From assembly GCA_944990035.1 (NCBI GenBank), contig CALYLX010000087.1:59610-123609 (forward strand): a stretch of 64,000 bases of DNA, in the 5' to 3' direction. Made by a program: the position numbers and the translations under genes. Of the stretch, positions 22,263 to 33,797 are shown one piece after another. Under the pieces are notes generated by a model. That model was given only the letters and a program-made list of their open reading frames with translations, was not told where the DNA came from and made no database searches. Each line of letters starts with the position of its first letter. The stretch's first letter is position 1. The stretch comes from Clitopilus passeckerianus (Eukaryota; Basidiomycota; Agaricomycetes; Agaricales; Entolomataceae).

Positions 22263-22587
22263 GCGTCTCGAGTTTGTCAAAGTGAACGGATAATGGCGGT
22301 CGAATGATAGCGTATATTGTTGCGTTGCTGAAGATCCAATAATTTATAATACAGTAGATGACGAGGGAAAAGGTGTAGTGGGCGATTCTCCGGTCCCGAA
22401 AGGCGTTTAGATGACCAATTCCGAGGCTACTCAACGCACGTCATTGATCTCAAGCACTCCAGAAGTTTGTCCGATCCTTTGCTTCGCGTTCGTGATTTGA
22501 TGTCCGGACTGGGACATGAAATCGTCTACTCTTCGAGGAAGAAATAATTGCCAGAAGCTGGTGTGGGTTCAATTTTAGCAAACAAAT
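22263..22587. other. Spacer before the Rli1 3' end
   Basis: 325 bases, nothing recognised; probably holds the Rli1 3' UTR and terminator. Confidence 0.5.
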
Positions 22588-24827
22588 TTAATCGTAGCGA
22601 GGTAGTTCAAACGCACTCTTTTGCTCCCGATCCTTGATACTGTTGAGCTTGTTGACTCGTGGTCGGAAGTTGGTGGGATCGCGACGGAAGGTAATCTCCA
22701 ACGAAGCCAAAAACCTGTTCATACCGGACAAAAGGGTCTGCGGCCTGCACAAAGACGAATATCAGCCAAGGAATGAAATGGTTGTGGAACTGCGGTGACA
22801 TACGGCGTTGCGGTGGCAGCTATTGCAGGCTGACCCTCGAACACAATAACACGGTCAGCGAGGTATGTAGCCATGATGAAATCGTGCTCGATGACGAAGG
22901 CGGTCTTCTTTGCGTGAAGAATGAAACGTTTGATGACTTTGCTAGCGATAATACGTTGCTCAGAGTCGAGGAAAGAGCTAGGTTCGTCCAGTAGGTAAAC
23001 AGAAACATTGGGTTTGCCTAAGAAGCCAATTAGCAGAAGCTGAGGCTGAGGGAATAAGGGTACATACCTAGAGCAAGGACGATAGCAACACGTTGAAGCT
23101 CTCCTCCGGACAATGTCTTGACTTCCTGATCCATGAGATTCTCCAAGTTCATCGGCTTGAGAACGTCCGTTTGGAATTGAGGATGCATGAACGCCTGTTT
23201 GATCATCTTGATCAAGAGCATGCGAACAGTTCCGGGGAATTTGGGTGAGATTGTCTGAGGCTTCAAGGAAACAGCCAAGGTCTGCTTGTCGGTCTCGACA
23301 TCGGGGGTGTCGCCGGCAAGAAGACGAACAAATGTTGTCTTGCCTGTTCCGTTCTCGCCCAACATGACGATGATTTCGGAGTCGGTGAAGCTCCCGGCCT
23401 CCACGGTAAGTTTGAAGCCACCAAGTGTCTTGGTCATGGAGGGGTATGTATATTGCCTGGTCTTTTCGGCGATGACCTCCTCTGCTGTCTCGACCATCTT
23501 GAATGATAGAGAATCTTCTCGGAATCGTAGATTTTCTGTGGGGATGAAACCGTCGAGGAAGATATTGATACCTGGGTGACCCAATGGTTAGCCGGGATAA
23601 GAAGGGGTGGGGGTGTATATAGTGTACCTTCTCGCACGGAGTATGGCATAGTTACAACACCGTACATAGATGGCTTGCCATACAAACAACAAATGAAGTC
23701 GGAAAGGTAGTCCAGCACCGACAAATCGTGCTCGACAGCCACAACATAACAATCGGGGCTTAGGAGTCCACGGATGACTTCAGCTGCTCGAAGACGCTGC
23801 TTAATATCCAGATAACTGGAGGGCTCGTCGAACATGTAACTATAAATCACATGAGAAGGCCAAACGGGTGTAAGAAGGGAGGTGCATACACGTCTGCCTT
23901 CTGGATACATGACATTGCGATGGCGAATCGCTGAAGCTCTCCACCGGAAAGGTGGACTACTTCTCGCTCCAATACATGTGTAAGCTCAAGTTCGTCGCAC
24001 ATCTCCTGCTTGTTATCTCGTTCGAGCTTTGAATCAAGCATTTGGGATACTGTCATCGTGCCCTTGATGGCACGGGGAATGTGGTCGACATATTGCGGTT
24101 TGATGAGTGCCTTCAGGTTGTCTTCCAAGACCTTCGTGAAGTAGTTCTGAAGTTCAGATCCACGGAAGTACTTCAAAATTTCTTGCCAGTCCGGTGGATC
24201 CTGTATATCGGCGTCCAGTCATTCGGTAAGCTCCTGATTCACTCTGGAGGTAGGACGTACGTCATAACGGCCAAGATTAGGCTTAAGCTTTCCAGCCAAA
24301 ATCTTCAACGCTGTACTCTTGCCGATGCCGTTCGTTCCTACAAGGCCGAGCACTTGTCCTGGCCTTGGCGTTGGTAGCCGATGTAGCTTGAAAGCGTTGG
24401 CAGTATATCGGTGTGTGACTTGGGATTCCAAGTTTGTCGGGAGGTTGATAATTGCGATAGCTTCGAAAGGGCATCTGGGAAGAGAATTAGTATCGGTAAT
24501 CGCCAGGGGATTGTCTGAATATACTTCTTGACGCAAATACCACATCCAATACACAGAAACTCAGAGATGAATGCAATCTTATCGGTAGACTTGACTTCAA
24601 TGCATAGTTTGCCTAGAAATTCAAGATCGGTACTCCATACAGTTTTAGCTGTATTCTCGTGGATTCGTACCCATTTTTACTACAGGACACGACTGCAAAG
24701 CGTTGATTATCAAAATGGTGATAACTTCAAGGCTCAACGAACTGACCTTCTTGCATTCTTGCGCACATCGCTTCGGTTTGCATCGATTCGAGTCTACGAT
24801 AGCTATACGCGTTATTTTGTCGGCCAT
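22588..24827 (-). CDS. RLI1: Ribosome-recycling ATPase Rli1/ABCE1
   Basis: Essential iron-sulfur ABC ATPase that splits terminated or stalled ribosomes and acts in initiation; cytosolic. Predicted minus-strand exons: 24827-24747, 24692-24671, 24612-24525, 24474-24261, 24200-23890, 23839-23628, 23571-23068, 23017-22804 and 22744-22588; 600 residues, the family length. Two 4Fe-4S motifs are at the N-terminus: [15 protein letters not shown] and [15 protein letters not shown] domain 1 has Walker [10 protein letters not shown], signature [12 protein letters not shown] and Walker [11 protein letters not shown]. Domain 2 has [20 protein letters not shown] and [10 protein letters not shown]. The C-terminus keeps the conserved PQTLLSGMN and [12 protein letters not shown] 22-base second exon splits the first cysteine cluster. 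It shares a short promoter with the divergent parvulin. Confidence 0.96.
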
Positions 24828-25014
24828 GATAGCTCAGGATTGGAAGAATGACTGCAATCGTCGTCGGGACCGTTGTTGCGCTCAAAACTTTTGCTATCCA
24901 ACCTATGCCGGTCACGTGGCCGGAGGCTTAGGTCATCGGAAGCAAATCTAGGTCACCCCATTGGTCGAGTTCAGCTACCACTCTCTACAGACAACCTCGT
25001 GGACCTCTGTTACG
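24828..25014. promoter_or_regulatory. Bidirectional promoter, RLI1 / parvulin
   Basis: Only 187 bases separate the two start codons on opposite strands, so both promoters and 5' UTRs must lie here or overlap the genes. No TATA box is evident. Confidence 0.6.
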
Positions 25015-25606
25015 ATGGCGAAGAAGAATGCGTCAGATAGCGAGAAGGGCGGAGATGCGAAGAAGGGGAAGGCTGCGGCAAGCTCGGCTGACGATAATGG
25101 GGATAAAGGCAAGGTGCCTACGCTTTCGTCCTGTACACAGATGCCTGTCCTAAAACCAGAACTTTGAATGCATCGTTTGCCCAGGGAAAAGGCGGCTTGA
25201 AGGCTGCAACTGCTGTGAACGTCCGACATATATTATGTGAGAAGCACTCCAAAGCCACAGAGGCTCTGCAGAAACTCCAGGTCCGAGCAGTCTGAACTAC
25301 TGGACATTGCTGGGAACGATGTTAACATGCGTTCCATACACGTAGGAAGGCCAATCGTTCAACAAAGTTGCCCAAGATTATTCCGAAGATAAGGCCAAAG
25401 GTAAGTATTGTGATGTTGTCCTTTCCTGAGCTAACCTTGGTGTAGCTGGAGGTACTCTTGGGTGGATGACAAGAGGAAGTATGGTCGGCGCCTTTCAGGA
25501 TGCAGCCTTCGCTCTCACACCGTCGTCCGTCGACAAGCCGATACTTTCGCCACTTGTCAAGACAAACTTTGGATATCATATCATCATGGTTGAGGGTCGC
25601 AGATGA
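25015..25606 (+). CDS. Parvulin peptidyl-prolyl isomerase, PIN4/Par14 type
   Basis: Catalyses cis-trans isomerisation of peptidyl-prolyl bonds; the Par14 class is nuclear or nucleolar and linked to ribosome biogenesis in animals. Predicted exons: 25015-25113, 25185-25280, 25346-25400 and 25446-25606; 136 residues (human PIN4 is 131). The N-terminus is short, basic and disordered ([17 protein letters not shown]). The rotamase fold follows: [49 protein letters not shown] and the closing [14 protein letters not shown]. There is no WW domain, so it is not Pin1/Ess1, and the phosphate-binding arginines of Pin1 are absent. Convergent with the SANT gene, 295 bases between stops. Confidence 0.92.
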
Positions 25607-25901
25607 GAAGGTAGATTATAACGGATTTGTACGATTAACAACCAGACAGGAACATGTAACTACTGACGGTGTAAAGTACCAAATATCTGATACAAGTTAT
25701 GCTGCAAATGTAGGGTAAGGATACACGACTTCTGCATGATTGCTGAGAATAAGGGATAGTTGCTAGTGTATGCGTACAAATATGATGAAGAGATTCAATA
25801 CTTTTATGTATAAAGTCTTAAGGAAAGCAGGGACATGGTAAAGGAAAATACAGTGCCCATAAGGGCGATGCAGGAATTATAATGTCTAGGCTGCAGGCTG
25901 G

Positions 25902-28900
25902 TCAAGGAGCGTGATTGGGCTTTCCGACTGGATAGTGATACGATGGGTGACCCGCATGGGTGGCATACGAGTAAGGATTATCTCGAGGACGTATTGGAGC
26001 AAATCGACGGTTCCCATTTGCATCTGTGGCAACCTGTGGCGGCGGCGATGAAGGCTGCGCGTACCGCGCATGGTATGGGGGATAGTGCACTTCAGGGTAC
26101 TGAACGTATCCAGAATGATAAGCGTGAGCTGGGTATGCCGGCATCCCGGACGGATTATGCACATATGACATTGTATGAACAGCTGAAGGTAGGTGTGGAC
26201 CAAGAGCAGATCGGTGCTGGGTATAGCCTGGATGATACACGGTCGGCTGCGCATGGCGAAGGTGATCGTAGTAGGAATATTGAGCAGTGGCAGGAAGACT
26301 CCCGCGTTCGCATTGGAAACCGTTGACAGGCGCAGGCTCCTTTTGCTGGGAGGTGGACTTGTTAGCCTCGGATGGATTGCTACGAGGCTTATCCTGGGCA
26401 CCAGATGAGCCCAGAGTGGCTGCTTGTTGTGCTCGGACAGAATCAGGTGTCAAGCGCAGTATAGGAGAAGCGGAACGAGACGTTGTGACGCTGGCTACAG
26501 TTTTTTTGGGCCGAACATCTGCTTGCGATGATGATCGCTTCGGCGCTTTTGCTACAATCGATGCCAAGTCAAGCTCAACGAGGTGTGTGTTGTAGAAATT
26601 CGTGATCTGGAGAGTGGTCTGCAAAGGGGTCAGATGGATGCTTGGCTATGAGAGTGCTGGGGCACACCTTATTGGGCATAGAAGCCGATATCCGTTTGAA
26701 GTCGTCCCCGTGTTGCCCAAGCAAGCCTAGAAAAAGCTCTGAAATATAATGAAAATACAATGAGTAAGGTTGCGTTCGGGACGAGAGTTCACCACCTACG
26801 TTTATCCTCATCAGACCACTGAGCACCAGCAGGCACCTTTCCCTTCGTCGATGTTTCTGGAAGATCAGAGGCCGAAGGTTCCGCCTCTGGTTCGGGGGTG
26901 TCAGCTTCCTCCACGATTGCAGCAGATTTGATTCTACGCGTTCTCTTGGCCCTCTTCGCTGGACGTTCCATATCTGTAGAGACGTCTTCTGTCTCTTCGG
27001 TATTTATAGAAATAGTGCGATCGACGACATCGGTCGATACAGGCGTTGGGGTCGGAGGCGCGGCTGTGGGAAGGGTTGAAGGTGGAATTGTGTTGACCAC
27101 AACTGTAGCGGGGCGCCGTCCACGTCTTGTTTTCAATTCAGGCTCAGGAGTGGGCGTTTCGGATACCATAGGAGTGTTATCCTCCACCTGGAGGAATCGT
27201 CGTCGAGTAGATACTGTCCTTCTCGTTTCCTTTGCACCCTCCTTGTCCTTGGAATCAGGGGGAGGCACTGGTGTTCGCTTGCCTCGTCCAGGCCGTCCCG
27301 TCGGCGATGCAACACCATCTCGGTTCACCTCTGCATCATGCTGCCTGATATCTGCGAGTAGGGCGTTCCTCTTATTCTTCCCCGTTCCCTTACGCTTGCG
27401 TTTGTTGGGTCCGTAGCGAGCGACGACTTTGCGGAAGTCTACGAACTTCTTGTGGAGATAGTAGTAGTCAACGCATTGGGCCGCAGTTTTGTTGGGAAGG
27501 TATTCTGCAATTGCGCCAAATTGCTTGGGATGAGCTGCGAATCTGGCATTGAATACCTCCTTCTCCTCGGTTGTCCAGTCATGGATGCCCGTATGAGGAC
27601 CGTAATATTCGGCAGGGTTCTGCACCATGTGGTTTGTGTCGTCGTAATGATAGTCGACCTTGCCCTTCGTCACCGAGATCATATCTGGGACTTTGGCAAG
27701 ATTGCGCAAGGAGAGGTGGGCTGGATCAGTGGCGTCGTCAATTCCGAGGCTAGCAATAATCTGCTCCATCTCGAGATCAGAACGAACAGCGTCTCCAAGT
27801 ACAGCGTTTCTCCGGGACGAGCGTGTGGTAGGCAAAGCCATCTCTGTTTCGGTTACAGGAGTCCTATTCTGTTCGTCCAGTGTAGCACAATGAGCCATCC
27901 ATTTTTCATGGAGGTAGAGGTATTCTGCCTTCAAACGTGTGGCTTTTTCCTTCAAAAAGGCCTCGCGTTCCTTGAAGCGCTCGATTAACGAAGCCTTAAT
28001 CTTCGCTACGTGCTTAGGACCTCCACCATGATTGTAACGATCAGTCATCTCCCTGACCAGTTCGTCCGGATTTGTCGCATGCCTGGAGTCAACGCGCATT
28101 TCAGATGCGATGATTTGATTGCTGATGATGATCGGATTGACGATTTCCTGTCTGGTTTGGCGATCGCAGAGCAATCTTGTTCGAACGACAATGCTCAAGA
28201 GCTCTGCTCTCGACTTGGCTTCAGACCTATCGGGGATGGACTCGTCTGCCCGATCGCCGGGTATCGAGGGTGTATGGATGCTGAGAGGAGTGTCATCTCC
28301 TTGCTCTTCGTTTGGTGGCGAAGGCTGGCGTTCGCCCTCCGGCTTGGGTTCCACATCCATCGGGACATCACCCGAGGGTAATAGTTGGTCACGCACGGAC
28401 GTTAGGTCTGAATTTTCTGTGTCATTTGGTTCCTCGGTTTGCATGGGAGGAGGTTCGCTGACATTGCCTGGATCAACGGACATCTGGGCGAGGTCGGGAG
28501 TAGGTTCAGCCTTTGGCTCGCGGGTAGAGGCAGTTGAGCCAGGCGTTTGATCATCATCCCTTTCCACTGCTCGGGACAGGGGTTCTGGATTACTCTTTTG
28601 CCCGATAGCTTGAGTCTCGCCTCCAGCAGCTCCAAAAGTTTCGTCCACGATTTTCGTCGGCGGAGACAGCTCATCGACATCCATCCCATTTGGTTCTTTC
28701 CGGATTTGTTCGACTGTTGATCCGATGACATTACCGGTTGTTGTACTCGAGATTGGAGGAGTTGGTTTCTGAACAGGCATCGATGGTGCTCTCTCAGAGG
28801 GCCGAGATGATGCAATCGAGGAACGAGAGGGCGAACGTGTCCTGAGCCCATTTAAAGCAGACTTCTTTGGAACAGTCCCCGTAGGTCGATCCCAGATAGC

Positions 28901-30226
28901 CTTACCAGAAGCAGTACGAATCCCTGAAGAGCGCCGACGGGGCGATCTACCTCGCGCCCCTGATGAATCATCGTTACTTCTCGAGGAAGTCGGAGAACGG
29001 CTCCGAGAGCGAGAGCGATTTCCAGGGGATCTGGACCGATTGAGACGGCGGAGCGAATTTGAACGGCTAGATTTCACGGAATGGTCAGGAGAACGACTGT
29101 AGCGTTGGCGCATAAGTCGGTCGCGAACAGGGCTTGTTGGGCTGCCAGTGCGTAGAGGGGGCCGCCAACGGTTATCTCGAGTGAATGAGGCTCGTCGTTG
29201 ACCGGGAGAAGGGGAGCGGGCGGGAGATTGGCCACTGACCACACGCCGTCCAGCAGAACTCAATAGAGATTCTCTTCTGCGGTTATTACCCGGACTGGTG
29301 GGTGACCATCCTGGGCGATACGAGTCGTATTCAGGCCTACCGGGCTCACGACTTTGGGATGGAGCATACCGCTCAGCAGCAACCGACGCAGGCGTGTAAC
29401 CTCGTCGGGGTGGCCCTCCTACAGGGGAGGCAGATGTATAGTCCCGTCTGTAACCCCCAGCAGTGGGTGAATGTGGCACAGTCGAATGTCCACTTCTCAC
29501 GTATGGGTCGGATGACGAGTCTGGACTACTGAACCGGCGGTAATGACTACGAGGAGCATATCCGTCTTCAGGCCGGTATCGATCAGTCGCGAAGGTTTGT
29601 CTGTATGTGTCTGGATCATGAGTTGGATAGTCATCCGGGTATCCTGAAGTTCTGTAAATTATATCAGTAACCAAAAGTCATATTGACAAGGATTGAGCTT
29701 ACTGATCGACTCTTGCAGCTTGGTCATTAAGATTCGACCGCCAAGATGAGGACGAAGGATGCATTCTTGTGGCAAGCATAGTCTCGTTCCGGAACCGATT
29801 CAATGTCGTAGGCGACTTTTGAATTCGGTCTGGATCTCGCCAACTCGGATGTCGAGACCCGTTCCAAGGACTCCATGCGGCTGGGTCAGAATCGCGACGG
29901 CTGGGGCCGGGGCTTGGTGTACGATTGTAGTAACCATTCTCCTCGTCAGAACGATAGGTCGGCCGATAGTTATTCTCCCCAGCCGAGTAGGAACTGTAAG
30001 CCCTATGGCGTCGCGCTGGCGATGGAGTGCGTCTACGAGCCGGAACGTGCGCCGAGCGCTGACAACGAGGAAGTCGTGAGTTACTTGGACCCTTATATCT
30101 GGAGTTTTGTGTGTAATTGCTAACCTCGTATGAATCCTCCCCCTCTGAAGGTCTCCATGAGTCACCAGTATGAGTGTATGCATATGACGAAGAGGGGTAG
30201 TATGCATCGTAGCTTCCACCCGACAT
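25902..30226 (-). CDS. SANT-domain corepressor (NCoR/SMRT, Snt1-like)
   Basis: Large nuclear scaffold of the type that anchors histone deacetylase complexes (Set3C in yeast, NCoR/SMRT in animals). Predicted minus-strand exons: 30226-29703, 29651-26800, 26738-26668 and 26618-25902; about 1387 residues. The first ~650 residues are disordered, rich in Arg, Ser, Pro and Tyr, with RS-type stretches. A charged helix (KHVAKIKASLIERFKEREAF) precedes SANT 1 near residues 865-915 (WTTEEKEVFNARFAAHP, then NKTAAQCVDYYYLHKK). A lysine-rich linker and acidic patch lead to SANT 2 (QWSDEDKQLFLGLLGQHG, then TTLQITNFYNTH), which is split over exons 2-4. The tail is rich in Tyr, His and Pro. Two SANT domains around a basic linker are the NCoR hallmark. 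I saw no separate deacetylase-activating motif upstream that I could name with certainty. Confidence 0.85.
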
Positions 30227-30544
30227 ATTATTATGAATAAACAGCCGCGAACAAAACGCTAAGTCCAACAAATAGACAATTCGTGAAAGCGCGGAAATTT
30301 CGGAAGATGGTAGGGAATTGGATGCTTCTTTTAGCAGCAAATGGTCGTTCTTTTACTGTCTGAGAGCTTGGGCTATCTTGAATCCATGTAAGGGCAGCAA
30401 TGCGAAGGAAACGGCTGGAGGAGACCAGATGCAGCCACAGCTAAATTTGTGCTTGTTGACCCATCAAGTTCACACGCGCCACCCCACCGTGTCGCCGTCG
30501 TCGGCAACAACGGGGAGCATCAATAATGCGAAGTGCAGCTGGCA
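30227..30544. promoter_or_regulatory. Bidirectional promoter, SANT gene / PIG-S
   Basis: 318 bases between divergent start codons, with no other coding signal. The minus-strand frame is open upstream of the chosen SANT start but holds no earlier ATG nearby. Confidence 0.5.
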
Positions 30545-32347
30545 ATGCCTGGACAACCTGAGCTGCGGGATCCTTCAACACTTTACTTTCAGAAAGATGG
30601 GGTCCGACGATGGATCATAGCGACCTACTGGCTCGTCATTATCGCAGCATTACCACTCTGGTGGTGGACGACGAGCATAGAGCGACTCGCTTTACCCTCA
30701 ACTCAAGTTACCTCGCAAACCGAGAAACATCTACGGATACCCATAGACATATGCATAGATGATGCATTCGACCTATCAGCCAACTTAGACGATGTGAAGC
30801 ACAATTTGGAGCAGAAACTAGGAAATGGCAACTGGGACGGCATGGAGATTCAAGTGCTCCCATTAACAAGAGGTAGAAGCCGTCTTGAATATTTTTAGCG
30901 GCGTCGGTTACTCACTATTGCACAAAGATGCTTCAATGTGCACATACACCATTTCTCCGAGTGAAAAAGTTACAATCAATGGAGGAAGAACCCTGGGAGT
31001 CCCAACACAAGTGCGTGCAGTCAAAGCCAAATCCCCTGACTCGTTAACCTCTTCGCAGGACCGTGACCACATTGTAAACATACTTGCCTCCCTCATTGGA
31101 TCTTCACCAGCATGTGCAAACGACCTTCGTGTTGTCCAATACGCTTCGCGCTATCGCCTCTCCTTCTCCCTGCTCAATGAAGATGGTGCTGCTGGTGATT
31201 TCTACGCAAACTGGGAGGTCACCCGACTACTAGAACGTATGCTTCTCTTCTCATAGTTTCTTCAAATATCAATTAATGTAATATTTCAGGTCACATACAC
31301 CCCATCGTTCGTTCCCTCTCCGCGCTTCACAATTTCACCATAGAAAGTCAAGTACAAATGCACGCACCATTGGCTTTCTCACCCATTCCTGCCGGTGATG
31401 AAAATGGATGGGGAATTTCCAGAGAAGACCTCTCGGTCTTTATTAATTCAGCTGAATGGACCCTTTGTGAGGATTCCTCTTTTCATAGCATACGGAAAGA
31501 CATACTAATTCAATTCTAGCCTCCAGCTCCTCAAATGATCCCGTGCTTCATTTTGTTCTGTTTATTCCCTCCGCAATGCGTCGGCCACTGTACATCCTCG
31601 ACCAAAACGGTAAGTTTACGCCAACCCGACCCCGTTTCGTTGCTGAAACATCTTTCAAGGTGCCAGCTCTTCCTCCAACTCGTTCCTTCTGCCACAGTGG
31701 GGTGGCATCGTGATACATAATCCTCCGGAACCGTTGTCCTCGGATGCGACATTGGCCTCGGACCACATCGACGCCGTATTTTCATCATTCGCCCAGCATT
31801 TGCTCGCGCTTTTGGGAGCACCTCACCATCCGGCTGGGATCGAAAGTGCTGTGGCTTCTAAACACGCGCTGACGGATTGGCAGTTGGACACATTATTGCG
31901 CTGTCGTGCCCTGGGCAATGCTAAAGGTACAGGAGAGACACTCCAGAGTATCCTCGGCTTAGTTGATCAGATTCCCAATATGCCCGTCGGCCCAGGTGTC
32001 AGAAATGACATCCAAGATTCCCTATCTGCTCTTGAACAGGTGCGTAATCTTTTTTTACTTCTTTCGATCTCGCCAATGATGGATTTTCCCATAATCAACA
32101 GATGCACAAAACCGCGAATCCATTGACTGACACCCTACGCCACTCTGCTCAAGCACTTACGCTGGCTTCTCGTGCATTTTTCAATCCTGGCATGCTTGCG
32201 CTGCTCTATTTTCCGGCAGAGCACAAATACGCTGTGTACACCCCAATGTTCGCAAGCGCATTAATTCCTCCCCTAGTCGCTCTTCTCCGAGAATTTTCCG
32301 CCTGGAGACGCCAGCGGACGCAGTCGACAGCTACGGCTTCACAGTGA
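30545..32347 (+). CDS. GPI17: GPI transamidase subunit PIG-S (Gpi17)
   Basis: Subunit of the ER complex that transfers preformed GPI anchors to protein C-termini. Predicted exons: 30545-30872, 30928-31236, 31290-31466, 31520-31609, 31660-32039 and 32102-32347; 509 residues. There is an N-terminal membrane span near residues 22-40 (WIIATYWLVIIAALPLWWW), then the family's IERLALPS motif. A long lumenal domain includes TYTISPSEKVTINGGRTL and LHFVLFIPSAMRRPLYILD, then FLLPQWGGIVIHNP. A C-terminal span lies near YTPMFASALIPPLVALL. Two spans bracketing a lumenal domain match PIG-S. The first intron uses the acceptor at 30927; an earlier AG would leave only 26 bases and the wrong frame. Confidence 0.92.
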
Positions 32348-33587
32348 TACGTATAAACTACAATGACTATATAATCATTCGGGTTCTCGGGGTTCCGAAT
32401 GACGGCATATCGGCGAGATGCCCAAAGACCTTGCCTGACGTCGGGCGACATGCGAACAATCATTCTGGTTCCCACTCGTGCAAGCGGCCATACAACTCAA
32501 ACATGATCGAGCCCCTGCAGCATATCTGACATTGCATCCAATAAACCACTTGTTCCCAAACCCTCGGGGTGACGAGCGTGTTTGAGCCCCGACGAACGCT
32601 GGATTAACCCCACCAGGCCCACGTTCGTTGGAACATGCTCATGCAGTAAACTCAGCTAGGACTCATATAGGCTGAGAAAGTAGCGAGATCTTCCAGAAAT
32701 GCATTGACCCACTACTGCGCTGCAGTGAACGTGGGCTAAAGGCCGCTAGACACTCGCTGAGCCCGGTGAAAAATACCTGCACCCTTGTTTATGACTGACT
32801 GGTGGTATGCTATGAAAGGTAGAGCGCTGGTTCGCTGTGTCAATTCTAAACCGCGACCACTCTTAACTGCAACGAAGCTTAACATGCTTTATCACCGTCG
32901 TGGCGATGCCGTTGACCTACGGTCATGCTACGTATCTAAAGCTATCCTTGTTATGAGAAAAGTGCGACTGTCTGCAGGTGGCAACTTGCTAGGACGACCC
33001 AACCTGCTGGAAAACATGAGAAGGAGCTGCTGTGGCAACACATTAACAAAACTGATCTCTTGTTTCAGACGCACGCAGCGCCCGGCCGCAGCCTCTAAAA
33101 GGCAAGGAATGGTTAATGGGGCGGTAATTAAGAACATTTACGACAGAATAAGGTGCCGTTCTATGCAGACACCGCCTCCCTTTTCTTTGGATTGCCCCCA
33201 GGGGGCTTCCTTTAGTAAAGGAGCCATCTGCTGAGGCGAATCGAGGTGGTATCGCCTGTGGCTGGATTAGGACTTACAAGAGAGATGAGTCAATCCTTTA
33301 TTGCATTCTTACTGTAGCAACCCAAATTTATTTACGACCTCGCGACGACCACTTGTAGTGAAAAAATCCCAACATGCAATCCTTCAAGAATCCTTGTTGG
33401 GGGATGCGGATTGCAACCCCAGCGCCTGTGGGTTGGATCCCATCCGTGTCGGTTACCGGTCAATCATTGTCGAGAGCTGTGGAGGTGTCCTCGCCTTCAT
33501 ACTATTACTATGAATTCACATTTGTAGGAGAGAGCATGTGTTAAATGTTACGGTAATGTGGCGTGATAACGTAAATTACAGACATCT
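32348..33587. other. Intergenic, no gene recognised
   Basis: About 1.24 kb. A 149-codon frame on the plus strand (32785-33234) lacks an early ATG, family signature and splice support, so I do not call it. The right part leads into the tRNA-Thr gene. Confidence 0.55.
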
Positions 33588-33659
33588 GCCCGCTTAGCTC
33601 AGTGGTAGAGCGCGCCACTCGTAATGGTGAGGTCGGTTGTTCAATCCAGCCAGCGGGCA
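33588..33659 (+). tRNA. tRNA-Thr (CGT anticodon)
   Basis: Cloverleaf read by eye. Acceptor arm GCCCGCT pairs fully with AGCGGGC, discriminator A. D-arm is GCTC/GAGC. The anticodon stem CGCCA/TGGTG (one G-U) encloses loop CTCGTAA with anticodon CGT, decoding ACG. T-arm is GGTTG/CAGCC (one G-U) around TTCAATC. No intron; 72 bases. It sits 138 bases downst of nothing coding on its own strand and opposes the 3' end of the Gid9-like gene. Confidence 0.93.
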
Positions 33660-33797
33660 AGACTTTTTGTACCTCATCTGGGGTAAGTCAGGCCACATAG
33701 GTACTCAGTTGGTGAGACTCACCCAGAAGAGTCATCATGCTCGCACAATTACAACACTATGTTACAGGATACACTGTCGTTTCTACTGCGACCGTTA

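Noticed and set aside
26898..28550. Long plus-strand open frames (up to 178 codons) opposite the SANT corepressor exon 2
   Set aside because: They are antisense shadows of the Ser/Pro/Arg-rich coding sequence, with no own domain, intron or codon pattern; the minus strand carries two clear SANT domains.
32785..33234. 149-codon plus-strand frame in an intergenic gap
   Set aside because: No early ATG, no recognisable domain, composition like surrounding non-coding DNA.
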